DNA of 64,000 nucleotides. It comes from Flavobacterium xinjiangense (GTDB taxonomy: Bacteria > Bacteroidota > Bacteroidia > Flavobacteriales > Flavobacteriaceae). The stretch is taken from assembly GCF_900142885.1 (NCBI RefSeq), contig NZ_FRCL01000003.1, forward strand, positions 141,091 to 205,090, given 5' to 3'. Positions 53,663-62,513 of the stretch are shown piece by piece (within the stretch, counting starts at the first letter, position 1; every line of letters starts with the position of its first letter). The notes beneath the pieces are model-generated. The model did not search any database, was not told the DNA's origin, and was given only the letters and a program-made list of their open reading frames with translations. A program made the position numbers and the translations under genes.

Positions 53663-54520
53663 ATGGCTTTGAAAACAGTAATTAAAAATGCCTTTTTAAC
53701 CGCTACAATAAATAGTTTTGGCGCGGAATTATGTTCGCTGAAAAATAAGGATAATAAAGAATACATCTGGGAGGGAAATCCTGATTTTTGGGGCAAGCAC
53801 TCTCCTATTTTGTTTCCAATTGTAGGTACACTAAAAAATAATTCATTTCATTACAATGCCAAAGAATATCATTTATCTCGACATGGTTTTGCACGTGATA
53901 TGGATTTTGAAATAGTTGATGAAAAAGATAATTCTGTTACTTTTTCGATACATTCATCTGAAGAAACAGTAAAAGTTTATCCGTTTGAATTTGAATTGCA
54001 AATCATTTATACTTTAGATAATTATAATTTAAGCATTGAATATAAAGTTATAAACAAGGGCAATTCGAAGATGCCTTTTTCTATTGGGGCTCATCCCGCT
54101 TTTGCTTTACCAGGAAATTTTGAAGATCATTCCATTCAATTTGACAAAGAGGAATCTTTAGAGTATTATCTTTTAGAAAATGATTTAATTTCAAATCAAA
54201 CAAAAAAACTAGAAACACAAGAAGGACAAATTCCGTTGACATATGAATTATTTAAAAATGACGCTTTAATATTTAAAACATTAAACTCAAAGTCACTAAC
54301 TATTTTAGAAGATAGAAATCCGGTTTTAAGAGTAAACTTCAAAGATTTCCCAAGTTTAGGAATTTGGACCAAAATGAATGCTCCATTTCTTTGCATAGAG
54401 CCCTGGTTTGGTTATTCAGATACAAATGAGAATTCAGGAAATCTTTTTGAGAAGGAAGGGATTCAAGTCCTTGAAGAAAAAGCAACTTTCAGATCAGAAT
54501 TTAGTGTTGAAGTTCTATAA
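53663..54520 (+). CDS. Aldose 1-epimerase family protein
   Basis: 285 residues of the galactose mutarotase superfamily, LacX-like subgroup. Motifs are FGAELCSLKNKDNKEYIW, FPIVGTL, LSRHGFARDMDF, GAHPAF (catalytic His) and CIEPWFGYSD (catalytic Glu region). It probably interconverts the anomers of a sugar or sugar phosphate in the cytosol. The gene to its right starts 24 bases later in the same direction. Confidence 0.9.
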   Translation: MALKTVIKNAFLTATINSFGAELCSLKNKDNKEYIWEGNPDFWGKHSPILFPIVGTLKNNSFHYNAKEYHLSRHGFARDMDFEIVDEKDNSVTFSIHSSEETVKVYPFEFELQIIYTLDNYNLSIEYKVINKGNSKMPFSIGAHPAFALPGNFEDHSIQFDKEESLEYYLLENDLISNQTKKLETQEGQIPLTYELFKNDALIFKTLNSKSLTILEDRNPVLRVNFKDFPSLGIWTKMNAPFLCIEPWFGYSDTNENSGNLFEKEGIQVLEEKATFRSEFSVEVL

Positions 54521-54544
54521 ATTATTAAAATAAATTAACAAGAT

Positions 54545-55093
54545 ATGTTGACTATAAATTTCACTCCATTTCCCATTTTAGAAACCGAACGATTACTGTT
54601 GAGAAGAGTCAACGAGAATGATGTAGACGAAGTTTTCGCTTTGCGTTCTAATCGAGAAACCATGAAATATATTCCAAGACCATTAGTAAAAACGGTTGAA
54701 GATGCTTTGGAACACATAGCAATGATTGATACAAAAATTGAAACTAATGAAGGAATCAATTGGGCAATTACATTAAAAGATGATCCGAAGCTAATAGGGA
54801 TTATAGGTCATTACAGAATTAAACCTGAGCATCACAGAGCGGAAATTGGTTATATGTTGCATCCGGAATACAATGGAAAAGGTATTATTACAGAGGCCGT
54901 TCAAGAAGTGGTAAAATATGGTTTTAATGAAATGAAGCTGCATTCTATTGAAGCTGTTATTGACCCTGAAAATCAAGGATCAGAAAAAGTTTTGCAAAAA
55001 TGCGGTTTTATTAAAGAAGCTCATTTTAAGGAAAATGAATTCTTCGAAGGACGCTTTTTAGATAGTGTTATATATTCTATTTTGAATAAATAG
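54545..55093 (+). CDS. GNAT family N-acetyltransferase (RimJ/RimL-like)
   Basis: 182 residues beginning with the typical FPILETERLLLRRVNENDVDEVF. The acetyl-CoA binding segment is GYMLHPEYNGKGIITEAVQEV (~100-120) and a conserved ENQGSEKVLQKCGF follows (~140). These are the marks of the ribosomal-protein-alanine acetyltransferase-like group, though its substrate may be another protein or a small molecule. It probably shares a transcript with the mutarotase gene upstream. Confidence 0.88.
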   Translation: MLTINFTPFPILETERLLLRRVNENDVDEVFALRSNRETMKYIPRPLVKTVEDALEHIAMIDTKIETNEGINWAITLKDDPKLIGIIGHYRIKPEHHRAEIGYMLHPEYNGKGIITEAVQEVVKYGFNEMKLHSIEAVIDPENQGSEKVLQKCGFIKEAHFKENEFFEGRFLDSVIYSILNK

Positions 55094-55229
55094 CGCTTTG
55101 AATCTTTACTAAATCATTACAGATTATTTATTACAAAAAACCGTATTAATACCTATTTGAAAGAATAATCTTTACATTTGCAACCAAAAAAATGTTACAC
55201 CATTGAAAAAGCATTATTCAACCTTCATT

Positions 55230-55781
55230 ATGAAAAATTTATTATTAGTTACTATCTTTTTATTTTCTATCCATTCCCAAAGTCAAACCTATGTAAAAGT
55301 AAATGCTTTGACTACTTTATTGGGCGTGCCAAATGTAGGTATTGAAACTAGTATTGGAAAAAAATCAACTTTACAATTAGATCTTTTAGCCTCACCTTGG
55401 AAATCCGTAGATGGTAAGCCACTTCAATTTTATATTTTTATTCCTGAATATCGTTACCATTTTAAAGAAAAATATAACGGTTTTTATGTAGGAGCACACA
55501 TAGGAGCAACTGCATTTAATTTCCAAAAATGGAACTATCTAAATACTGACATGTATGAAAAGGGGTTTGGTTACGTTATAGGAGCCACAATTGGATATCA
55601 AGCTAAAATAAATGATAAGTTTCTATTAGATTGCTTTTTAGGAGGTGGAAACCAGCAGGGATTTTACCATGGCTATTATTTAAGTACCGGAGAACGCTAC
55701 GAGACTGCTCAACATTGGAATAAAAGTGGCGAATGGTTACCTTACCGAGGTGGTGTTATGGTTTCCTATCGTATCCAATAA
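55230..55781 (+). CDS. DUF3575 family outer-membrane-like protein
   Basis: The ATG at 55230 starts a signal peptide (MKNLLLVTIFLFSIHSQSQ), giving 183 residues. The mature part has alternating beta strands and glycines: NVGIETSIGKKSTLQLDLLA, EYRYHF, FYVGAHIGATAF, YVIGATIGYQ and GGVMVSYRIQ at the C terminus. This fits a small beta-barrel of the DUF3575 family. Location would be the outer membrane; function unknown. A TACATTTG -7-like box at 55173-55180 precedes it. Confidence 0.82.
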   Translation: MKNLLLVTIFLFSIHSQSQTYVKVNALTTLLGVPNVGIETSIGKKSTLQLDLLASPWKSVDGKPLQFYIFIPEYRYHFKEKYNGFYVGAHIGATAFNFQKWNYLNTDMYEKGFGYVIGATIGYQAKINDKFLLDCFLGGGNQQGFYHGYYLSTGERYETAQHWNKSGEWLPYRGGVMVSYRIQ

Positions 55782-55788
55782 ACGGAAA

Positions 55789-56019
55789 CTATTTGGCAAA
55801 TTTAGACAAAGACTGAACATACAAATCCTCAACTTGTTTTCTTGCCCAATCTGTTTTTCGTAAAAAAGTTAAAGAAGATTTTATACTGGGATTATCTGTA
55901 AAACATTTAATTTTGACTAATTCTCCTAATGTATCAAATCCATAATAATCTACTAATTGTTCCAGGATTCTTAGCAGGGTTGTTCCGTGAAGGGGATCTT
56001 TTGATTTTAAATTTTCCAT
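55789..56019 (-). CDS. VF530 / DUF2132 family protein
   Basis: 76 residues matching the VF530 family: DPLHGTTLLRILEQLVDYYG near the start, CFTDNPSIKSSLTFLRKTDWAR in the centre. The family has a small helical fold related to DNA-binding domains, and its role is not established. The gene ends eight bases from the convergent DUF3575 gene and is divergent from smpB. Confidence 0.88.
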   Translation of the reverse strand: MENLKSKDPLHGTTLLRILEQLVDYYGFDTLGELVKIKCFTDNPSIKSSLTFLRKTDWARKQVEDLYVQSLSKFAK

Positions 56020-56050
56020 TTTGCAAATTTAAGTATTTATATAAAAACAA

Positions 56051-56081
56051 TTGGTGTTTCGTAGATTTGTTTCTACCTTTG
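56051..56081 (+). promoter_or_regulatory. smpB promoter
   Basis: TTG at 56051-56053 and TACCTTTG at 56074-56081 with a 20-base spacer fit the Bacteroidota consensus. The ATG of smpB lies only eight bases downstream, so the transcript would be almost leaderless. Confidence 0.65.
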
Positions 56082-56088
56082 TATTCCT

Positions 56089-56541
56089 ATGCTGAAAACA
56101 ATAAATATCTACAATAAAAGAGCCAAATTCGACTACGAAATAATCGAAACATTTACTGCTGGAATTGTTTTAGCAGGCACTGAAATTAAATCCATTCGAT
56201 TAGGAAAAGCTAATATTACGGAGAGTTTCTGTGAATTTAGCAATAATGAGCTTTTCGCAATCAATACTTATATTGAAGAATATACTTTTGGTAATCAATT
56301 TAACCACAAAGCGAGAAGCGAACGTAAGTTACTTTTGAACAAAAGAGAATTGAAAGGGTTAATTAAAAGTGTTCAAGCAAAAGGACTAACAATTGTTCCT
56401 TTGAAATTGTTTACTAATGAAAAAGGAATGGCTAAACTACAAATTGGTCTTTGTAAAGGGAAGAAAACCTATGACAAACGTGAATCCCTAAAAGAACAAG
56501 ATACTAAAAGAGATCTTGATCGAATCAAAAAAGCATTTTAA
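56089..56541 (+). CDS. smpB: SsrA-binding protein SmpB
   Basis: 150 residues of the tmRNA partner used in trans-translation. Signature segments are INIYNKRAKFDYEI at the start, GTEIKSIRLGKANITESFC, and the C-terminal GLCKGKKTYDKRESLKEQD followed by a basic tail. It delivers tmRNA to stalled ribosomes with EF-Tu. Length is normal. The tmRNA gene itself is not in the window. Confidence 0.97.
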   Translation: MLKTINIYNKRAKFDYEIIETFTAGIVLAGTEIKSIRLGKANITESFCEFSNNELFAINTYIEEYTFGNQFNHKARSERKLLLNKRELKGLIKSVQAKGLTIVPLKLFTNEKGMAKLQIGLCKGKKTYDKRESLKEQDTKRDLDRIKKAF

Positions 56542-56593
56542 ATAAAAAATGAAGTTAAAAATAGTTACACTTTTTTATTTATAAAAAAATGAC

Positions 56594-56610
56594 TAAATTT
56601 GTCAAGACAA
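56594..56610 (+). promoter_or_regulatory. Candidate -7 box and operator of the HTH-Fic gene
   Basis: TAAATTTG (56594-56601) matches the -7 consensus and overlaps the perfect inverted repeat TTGTC-AA-GACAA (56599-56610). It lies 21 bases before the ATG of a gene with an N-terminal Xre-type helix-turn-helix, so autoregulation is plausible. No clear -33 TTG was seen at standard distance. Confidence 0.4.
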
Positions 56611-56630
56611 TTTTAAACTTAATCTAAAAA

Positions 56631-57680
56631 ATGAAAACACTACTCAAAAATGCAAGAGAACAAAAAGGACTCAAAACCAGAGAAGTGGCTCAACTTTTAG
56701 GAATTGATCAAGCCTTAATTAGTAAATTTGAAAGTGGCAACAGAAAACCCACCAGAGAGCAAGTTACAAAACTAGCATCGTTATTGGAAATTGATTTAGA
56801 AACAATAATGGTAGCTTGGCTAAAAGAAAAAATTCTTTATGAAATAGGTCAAGATGAATTTGCACTGAAAGCATTATTAGTTGCTGAAGAAGAAATAAGA
56901 TATCAAAGTAAATCTTCAAAGAAAAAAATATCTACGACGTTACAAAAAATCTTAGATGAAATAGATGCTTTAAAGACAAAACTGGATGGTTTTCGTCAAT
57001 TTGACAGCTATCGAATCGCTCAGGCATTAGAACTGGAATACACTTTTGAAAGTAACCGTATCGAAGGAAATACGATGACACTTCGAGAAACTGATTTGGT
57101 TATTAATGAAGGTCTGACAATTTCAGGCAAAAGTATGCGGGAACATCTTGAGGTAATTAATCATCAGGAGGCGATTGCTTATATCAAAGATTTGATGCAA
57201 AAAAATACTTCTATAAATGAAAGAGAGGTCTTATCAATTCACAATCTAATTTTAAGAGGTATCCATCCCGAAGATGCAGGTCGCTATAGAAAAGTGCAAG
57301 TGATGATACAAGGAAGCAGTCATATGCCACAGCAACCATTTCTTGTTGCCAAAGAAATGGAAGATTTTTTCATTTGGTATGAAACCAACAAAAACAATCT
57401 TCATCCTATCGTTTTGGCTGCCGAAATACACGAGCGATTAGTCACTATTCATCCGTTTATTGATGGAAACGGCAGAACTTCTCGTTTAGTGATGAACTTA
57501 ATTTTGTTGCAACATGGCTACATCATTGCTAATATAAAAGGTGATTATGAAAGTAGAATGCAATACTATCAGGCACTTGAAACAGCTCAGACTAAAAACA
57601 ATAAGGAAGATTTTTTACAGTTTATCGCTCAAATGGAAAAAGAAAGCTTGGAACGATATCTAAGTATTATTGGTCAATAA
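56631..57680 (+). CDS. Fic family protein with N-terminal helix-turn-helix
   Basis: 349 residues. An Xre-type helix-turn-helix (about 1-60: GLKTREVAQLLGIDQALISK) is fused to a Fic domain. The Fic core is HPFIDGNGRTSRL (~residues 273-285), the full HxFxDGNGRxxR motif. An inhibitory-helix-like TFESNRIEGN lies near residue 145, suggesting a self-inhibited AMP-transferase. The target is unknown. It stands as a single gene between smpB and the convergent pcm gene. Confidence 0.9.
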   Translation: MKTLLKNAREQKGLKTREVAQLLGIDQALISKFESGNRKPTREQVTKLASLLEIDLETIMVAWLKEKILYEIGQDEFALKALLVAEEEIRYQSKSSKKKISTTLQKILDEIDALKTKLDGFRQFDSYRIAQALELEYTFESNRIEGNTMTLRETDLVINEGLTISGKSMREHLEVINHQEAIAYIKDLMQKNTSINEREVLSIHNLILRGIHPEDAGRYRKVQVMIQGSSHMPQQPFLVAKEMEDFFIWYETNKNNLHPIVLAAEIHERLVTIHPFIDGNGRTSRLVMNLILLQHGYIIANIKGDYESRMQYYQALETAQTKNNKEDFLQFIAQMEKESLERYLSIIGQ

Positions 57681-57690
57681 AAAATATCTT

Positions 57691-57725
57691 CAGCTCCGTT
57701 CCCTTTGGGAAGGATTGGGGATGGG
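57691..57725. repeat. GC-rich palindromic repeat, copy C (degenerate)
   Basis: TTCCC-TTT-GGGAA hairpin (57699-57711), then GGATTGGGGATGGG. It shares the TTT loop and G-rich tail of the copies at 20364 and 22641, and lies between the convergent Fic and pcm genes, where it might also aid termination. Confidence 0.6.
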
Positions 57726-57728
57726 ATT

Positions 57729-58406
57729 TTAATTTTTATCTTCTAATAATGGTACAAATCGAAACTCTCCAAACTCATGTTTCTCAAATTGCTTCTCATT
57801 TTTTCTGATTAACAAAGTCATAATTTGGACCTCTTCTCCTAACGGAATAACTAGTCTTCCTCCTATTTTCAGTTGCGCCATCAAAGGCTGAGGAATAAAA
57901 GGAGCTCCTGCCGTAACAATAATACTATCAAAAGGCGCATAACTTGGTAATCCTTTATAACCGTCGCCAAAAGAAAGATGTTTGGGACGAATACTTATTT
58001 TTGGAAATAAATTGGATGTTTTTTTAAATAATTCATTTTGTCTTTCCACACTATAAACCTTTGCTCCCATCGTACACAAAACTGCAGTTTGATAACCTGA
58101 ACCCGTTCCAATTTCTAATATTTTGTGTTCTTTTTTTACTTCTAATAATTGCGATTGAAAAGCTACAGTGTATGGTTGAGAAATAGTTTGACCAGCACCA
58201 ATAGGGAATGCCATGTCCTGATAAGCATAATCCTCAAAACTGGAATCTAAAAATAAGTGTCTTGGGATCTTTTTTATCGCATCCAAAACATTTATATCGG
58301 TAATCCCTTTTTGTTCCAAAGCGCTTACTAATTGATTTCGAAGTCCTTGATGCTTGGCTTTATCTTTCAAAATTTGATGTTTTATTTTGGTAAAAATAGA
58401 AAACAA
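57729..58406 (-). CDS. pcm: Protein-L-isoaspartate O-methyltransferase
   Basis: 225 residues of the PCMT repair methyltransferase family. Motifs are FLDSSFEDYAYQDMAFPIG, AGQTISQPYTVA, the SAM-binding EIGTGSGYQTAVL, and ITAGAPFIPQPLMAQLK-like VTAGAPFIP, then GGRLVIPLGE. It methylates isoaspartyl residues in damaged proteins. Cytosolic, single gene on the minus strand. Confidence 0.94.
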   Translation of the reverse strand: MFSIFTKIKHQILKDKAKHQGLRNQLVSALEQKGITDINVLDAIKKIPRHLFLDSSFEDYAYQDMAFPIGAGQTISQPYTVAFQSQLLEVKKEHKILEIGTGSGYQTAVLCTMGAKVYSVERQNELFKKTSNLFPKISIRPKHLSFGDGYKGLPSYAPFDSIIVTAGAPFIPQPLMAQLKIGGRLVIPLGEEVQIMTLLIRKNEKQFEKHEFGEFRFVPLLEDKN

Positions 58407-58514
58407 TTTTTAATATTAAATAGTGAATATTAAATATTAAATTGGTTAAATAATTGTTTGATATCCTTAAAAAAGTAATCAATTTATTGCTATTTTTGTA
58501 CAAATTAAATCATT

Positions 58515-59480
58515 ATGCTGAAAATTGGAGTGTTAGGTGCTGGTCATCTGGGTAAAATACATTTGCGTTTATTACAACAATCTGAAAAATATGAATTAGT
58601 TGGTTTTTATGACCCAAACCAAGAAAATGCCGAAAAGGTTTCTAAAGAATTTGGCTATAAACATTTTAGCACCATAGCGACCCTCATTCATGCTGTTGAC
58701 GTTATTGATATTGTAACCCCCACTCTTTCCCATTATAAATGTGCCAAAGTCGCCATCAAATCAGGCAAGCATGTTTTTATAGAAAAACCGATTTCAAATA
58801 CCGTTGAAGAGGCCGAAGAAATTATTGCTTTAGCAAAAGAATACAATGTTAAAGGGCAAGTTGGACATGTAGAGCGTTTCAACCCTGCATTTATTGCAAC
58901 TAAAAACATGATTGAGAACCCAATGTTTATTGAAACACACCGATTAGCGGAATTCAATCCTCGTGGTACGGACGTTCCTGTAGTTCTCGATTTGATGATA
59001 CATGATATCGATGCTATTTTAAGCGTTGTTAAATCTAAAGTAAAAAGCATCAATGCAAGCGGAGTTTCGGTTATAAGTGATACCCCAGATATTGCAAATG
59101 CCCGAATCGAATTCGAAAATGGATGTGTCGCTAATTTGACAGCGAGTAGGATTTCGATGAAAAATATGCGAAAATCTCGCTTCTTCCAGAAAGATGCTTA
59201 CATCTCTGTCGATTTTTTAGAGAAAAAATGCGAAGTGGTAAAAATGAAAGATGCGCCAGAAGTTCCTGGTGATTTTGACATCATTTTGCAAAATGCGGAA
59301 GGAGTAAAAAAACAAATATACTTTTCAAATCCAGATGTGGAACAAAACAACGCAATTCTTGACGAATTAGAGTCATTTGCTGATGCTATTAGTAATGATA
59401 CAACTCCTGTTGTAACGCTAGAACAAGCGACTGAAGCATTAAGAGTTGCCTACCAAATTATCGATTGTTTTAAAAAATAA
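58515..59480 (+). CDS. Gfo/Idh/MocA family oxidoreductase
   Basis: 321 residues. N-terminal Rossmann fold GVLGAGHLGKIHLRLL, the family EKPI motif (HVFIEKPISNT, ~residues 91-101) and a C-terminal alpha/beta domain with DLMIHDIDAIL. It is an NAD(P)-dependent oxidoreductase; the substrate is not evident, though sugar or cyclitol derivatives are typical. An inverted AT-rich repeat separates it from the dehydrogenase gene that follows. Confidence 0.9.
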   Translation: MLKIGVLGAGHLGKIHLRLLQQSEKYELVGFYDPNQENAEKVSKEFGYKHFSTIATLIHAVDVIDIVTPTLSHYKCAKVAIKSGKHVFIEKPISNTVEEAEEIIALAKEYNVKGQVGHVERFNPAFIATKNMIENPMFIETHRLAEFNPRGTDVPVVLDLMIHDIDAILSVVKSKVKSINASGVSVISDTPDIANARIEFENGCVANLTASRISMKNMRKSRFFQKDAYISVDFLEKKCEVVKMKDAPEVPGDFDIILQNAEGVKKQIYFSNPDVEQNNAILDELESFADAISNDTTPVVTLEQATEALRVAYQIIDCFKK

Positions 59481-59490
59481 ATTAAATTTC

Positions 59491-59554
59491 TTTAAAGTTT
59501 AAGGTTTAAAGTTTCTCAAAAGAACTTTAAACTTTAAACTTTTAAACTTTAAAC
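59491..59554. repeat. AAAGTTT/CTTTAAA inverted microrepeat cluster
   Basis: AAAGTTT-type words at 59491-59514 are inverted as several CTTTAAA words at 59524-59553 around CTCAAAAG. It ends 10 bases before the next start codon, like the other microrepeats of this window. Confidence 0.7.
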
Positions 59555-59563
59555 CAAAAAAAA

Positions 59564-60451
59564 ATGAAAAACATAGCCGTAATCGGAGCAGGAACAATGG
59601 GTAACGGAATTGCTCACACATTTGCCCAAAGTGGTTTTACCGTAAAATTAATAGATGTTTCCGAAAAATCTTTAGACAAAGGAATAGCTACTATTGCTGC
59701 AAATCTGGACAGAATGTTGGCAAAAGGAACTATAACCGAAGAAGATAAAGCAAGAACAATTACTAATATAATCACCTATACGGACATAAAAGATGGTGTT
59801 GTTGGTGTAGATTTAGTTATTGAAGCAGCTACCGAAAATGTAGAGTTAAAACTTAATATTTTCAAGCAATTGAATGAGGCTTGTTCTCACAATACTATTT
59901 TAGCAACCAATACTTCTTCCATTTCTATTACACAAATTGGAGCTGTTGTAGCACATCCGGAGCGCGTTATCGGTATGCACTTTATGAATCCGGTGCCAAT
60001 TATGAAATTAGTTGAAATCATCCGTGGTTATACTACTTCTGATGAAGTGACTAAAACTATCATGGATTTATCTGAAAAATTAGGAAAAACGCCTGTTGAA
60101 GTAAACGATTACCCTGGATTTGTAGCCAATAGAATTTTGATGCCCATGATCAATGAAGCTATTGAAACTTTGTACAACAAAGTTGCAGGTGTTTATGAAA
60201 TTGATACTGTAATGAAATTAGGGATGGGTCACCCAATGGGACCTTTACAATTAGCTGACTTTATAGGTCTTGATGTATGTTTGGCTATTTTAAACGTAAT
60301 GTACGATGGTTTCAAAAATCCAAAATACGCACCGTGTCCTTTATTGGTAAATATGGTTCGCGCAGGAAAAATGGGTGTGAAATCTGGCGAAGGTTTCTAT
60401 GATTATTCTGAAAGCAAAAAAGCAGAGAAGATTTCTAAACAATTTATATAG
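59564..60451 (+). CDS. 3-hydroxybutyryl/3-hydroxyacyl-CoA dehydrogenase
   Basis: 295 residues of the NAD-dependent family. Rossmann motif VIGAGTMGNGIAHTFA, ETNTS-like ATNTSSISITQI (near residue 120), GMHFMNPVPIMKLVEII with the catalytic His, and NDYPGFVANRILMPM. It oxidises or reduces 3-hydroxyacyl-CoA in fatty acid or butanoate metabolism. It is a stand-alone short enzyme, not fused to a hydratase. Confidence 0.93.
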   Translation: MKNIAVIGAGTMGNGIAHTFAQSGFTVKLIDVSEKSLDKGIATIAANLDRMLAKGTITEEDKARTITNIITYTDIKDGVVGVDLVIEAATENVELKLNIFKQLNEACSHNTILATNTSSISITQIGAVVAHPERVIGMHFMNPVPIMKLVEIIRGYTTSDEVTKTIMDLSEKLGKTPVEVNDYPGFVANRILMPMINEAIETLYNKVAGVYEIDTVMKLGMGHPMGPLQLADFIGLDVCLAILNVMYDGFKNPKYAPCPLLVNMVRAGKMGVKSGEGFYDYSESKKAEKISKQFI

Positions 60452-60463
60452 TCTCAATATTAA

Positions 60464-60507
60464 AAAGTCGAAAGTCTTAAAGTTAATTTCTTTAGACATT
60501 CGACTTT
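60464..60507. repeat. AAAGTCGAA inverted microrepeat
   Basis: AAAGTCGAA (60464-60472) is inverted as TTCGACTTT (60499-60507) in the 74-base gap before the DUF1015 gene. The same AAAGTCGAAAG word forms the direct repeat after proA. Confidence 0.7.
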
Positions 60508-60525
60508 AGGACTTATGACATAATT

Positions 60526-61746
60526 ATGGCTATAATAGTTCCTTTTAAAGCAGTTCGTCCTACTCGTGATAAAGTCTGCCTTGTCACCTGTCGTTCTTAT
60601 GAAGAATATGTGAATGCCGAGTTAGCAGCACAATTAGATTTTAATCCATTGTCTTTTTTGCACATTCTAAAACCGGCCTATACCAATCAGGAAACTGTTT
60701 CTTTTGAAAAAAGATACAGACAAGTACATCAAAAATATCAGGAATTCAAAAATGAAATTATTTTAGTTAAAGATAATAAGCCTGCTATCTATATTCATAA
60801 GATTGTTACCAAAACACATTCTTTCACCGGAATTATTGTGGGAACAAGTGTTGAAGATTACCGCAATAATGTCATAAAAAAACACGAAGATATCCTAGCT
60901 TTCAGAGTTCAGTTGCTTAAAGATTATATGAAATATGCAGAGTTCAACACAGAGCCTGTTTTAATGACATATCCTGATAATAAGACAATAGAAAACTGGA
61001 TTTATAACTGCACGCAAAAATTAGCCGATTTCGAATTCTCGACTACCAAAAAAGAGATTCATTACCTTTGGAAAATTGAAGATTCATTAGAGATTAGCTG
61101 GTTACAAAATATATTTGAAAAAACAGAAAGTCTTTATATTGCTGACGGTCATCATCGCACGGAAGCTTTAAAATTATTATCTGAAGAGAATACAGACCCA
61201 GAAAACACTGCAAAAGATTATATTCTAAGTTATTTAATTTCCGAAAATAATGTCAAAATTTATGAATTTAATCGATTGGTAAAAGATTTGAATGGTTTCT
61301 CGAAAGAGGATTTTATAAATGAATTAAGTGGGAGTTTTATTATTGAAAATAAACATAAGCAACCTTTTCAGCCTTCTGAAAAACATCAGTTCGGAATGTA
61401 TCTTGACAATGATTTTTATAGCCTGGTTTTACAAAAAGACAACGAAGTTTTCGAAACTGCTTTGGAAAGTTTAGATACACAAATTCTGTACAAAAAAGTA
61501 CTTTTGCCTCTTCTTGGAATCGAAGATTTACGCAATGATGAACGCATCGAGTATATCTCGGGAAAGCAATCCATTTTAGAAGTAAAACAAAAAATTGATC
61601 TGGGAGAATTTGAACTTGGTTTTATTCTCTTTCCTTCAAATATAGAAGAAATAAAAGCTTTGGCTGATAATAATTTGATTATGCCTCCAAAAAGCACTTA
61701 CATCGAACCGAAGTTTAGAAGTGGTTTAGTAATTTATGAACTTTGA
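60526..61746 (+). CDS. DUF1015 family protein
   Basis: 406 residues of the DUF1015 family: FKAVRPTRDKVCLVTCRSYEE at the start, KPAYTNQETVSFEKRYRQ, LYIADGHHRTEAL (the conserved DGHHR motif, ~residues 204-216) and MPPKSTYIEPKFRSGL at the C terminus. The family is widespread and of unknown function, often near amino-acid or phosphoserine metabolism genes. It is cytosolic and 30 bases upstream of yggS in the same direction, so co-transcription is likely. Confidence 0.9.
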   Translation: MAIIVPFKAVRPTRDKVCLVTCRSYEEYVNAELAAQLDFNPLSFLHILKPAYTNQETVSFEKRYRQVHQKYQEFKNEIILVKDNKPAIYIHKIVTKTHSFTGIIVGTSVEDYRNNVIKKHEDILAFRVQLLKDYMKYAEFNTEPVLMTYPDNKTIENWIYNCTQKLADFEFSTTKKEIHYLWKIEDSLEISWLQNIFEKTESLYIADGHHRTEALKLLSEENTDPENTAKDYILSYLISENNVKIYEFNRLVKDLNGFSKEDFINELSGSFIIENKHKQPFQPSEKHQFGMYLDNDFYSLVLQKDNEVFETALESLDTQILYKKVLLPLLGIEDLRNDERIEYISGKQSILEVKQKIDLGEFELGFILFPSNIEEIKALADNNLIMPPKSTYIEPKFRSGLVIYEL

Positions 61747-61776
61747 TTTCACACAAATAAATTAAAAGATTAAAAA

Positions 61777-62439
61777 ATGTCGATAGCTCAAAACTTACTT
61801 TCTATAAAAGCCACATTACCGGAGCACGTAACCTTAGTGGCTGTTTCTAAAACCAAACCAATTCCTGACTTGATGGAAGCTTATCAAGCAGGGCAACGCA
61901 TTTTTGGAGAAAACAAAATCCAGGAAATGGCAGAGAAATGGGAACAAATGCCAAAAGACATTCAGTGGCATATGATTGGTCATGTACAGACGAATAAAGT
62001 CAAATTTATGGCACAATTTGTGAGCTTGATTCATGGAGTAGATAGCCTGAAATTACTACAGGAAATCAACAAACAAGCTCAAAAAAACAATAGAGTTATC
62101 GATTGTTTATTGCAAATACATATTGCTGAAGAAGAAACTAAATTTGGTCTTGATGAAGAGGAATTATCTTCTCTCTTATCTTCCAATGAATTTCAGGAGA
62201 TGAAAAACATTAGAATTGTAGGATTGATGGGAATGGCGACTTTTACTGATAACAAAAACCAAATCAAAAAAGAATTCACACACTTGAAATCTATTTTTGA
62301 TGGATTGCACCCACTGAAAACTGTAAACTGTAAACTGAAAACTATTTCTATGGGAATGTCTGGAGATTATAAACTCGCAATTGAATGCGGAAGCACAATG
62401 GTTCGAATAGGAAGTAGTATCTTTGGGGGAAGAAATTAA
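61777..62439 (+). CDS. yggS: YggS family PLP homeostasis protein
   Basis: 220 residues of the PLP-binding TIM-barrel family. The PLP lysine is in VAVSKTKPI (~residue 26), with FGENKIQEM, WHMIGHVQTNKVK, LMGMATF and MGMSGDYKLAIECGSTMVRIG. It buffers pyridoxal phosphate in the cell. Oddly, residues ~179-188 are encoded by four tandem heptamers (ACTGAAA, ACTGTAA twice, ACTGAAA; 62313-62340) in a loop that is shorter in E. coli YggS. Confidence 0.94.
   Translation: MSIAQNLLSIKATLPEHVTLVAVSKTKPIPDLMEAYQAGQRIFGENKIQEMAEKWEQMPKDIQWHMIGHVQTNKVKFMAQFVSLIHGVDSLKLLQEINKQAQKNNRVIDCLLQIHIAEEETKFGLDEEELSSLLSSNEFQEMKNIRIVGLMGMATFTDNKNQIKKEFTHLKSIFDGLHPLKTVNCKLKTISMGMSGDYKLAIECGSTMVRIGSSIFGGRN
62313..62340 (+). 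repeat. Four tandem 7-bp repeats inside yggS
   Basis: ACTGAAA, ACTGTAA, ACTGTAA, ACTGAAA head to tail, followed by ACT. Because the unit is not a multiple of three, gain or loss of one copy would shift the yggS frame before the conserved MGMS motif. Confidence 0.9.
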
Positions 62440-62513
62440 TTTTTAATTTCAGATTAACGATTTTTGATTTCAGATTTTTCACATCCTGAAAACTTAAACA
62501 ATAAATACAAAAT

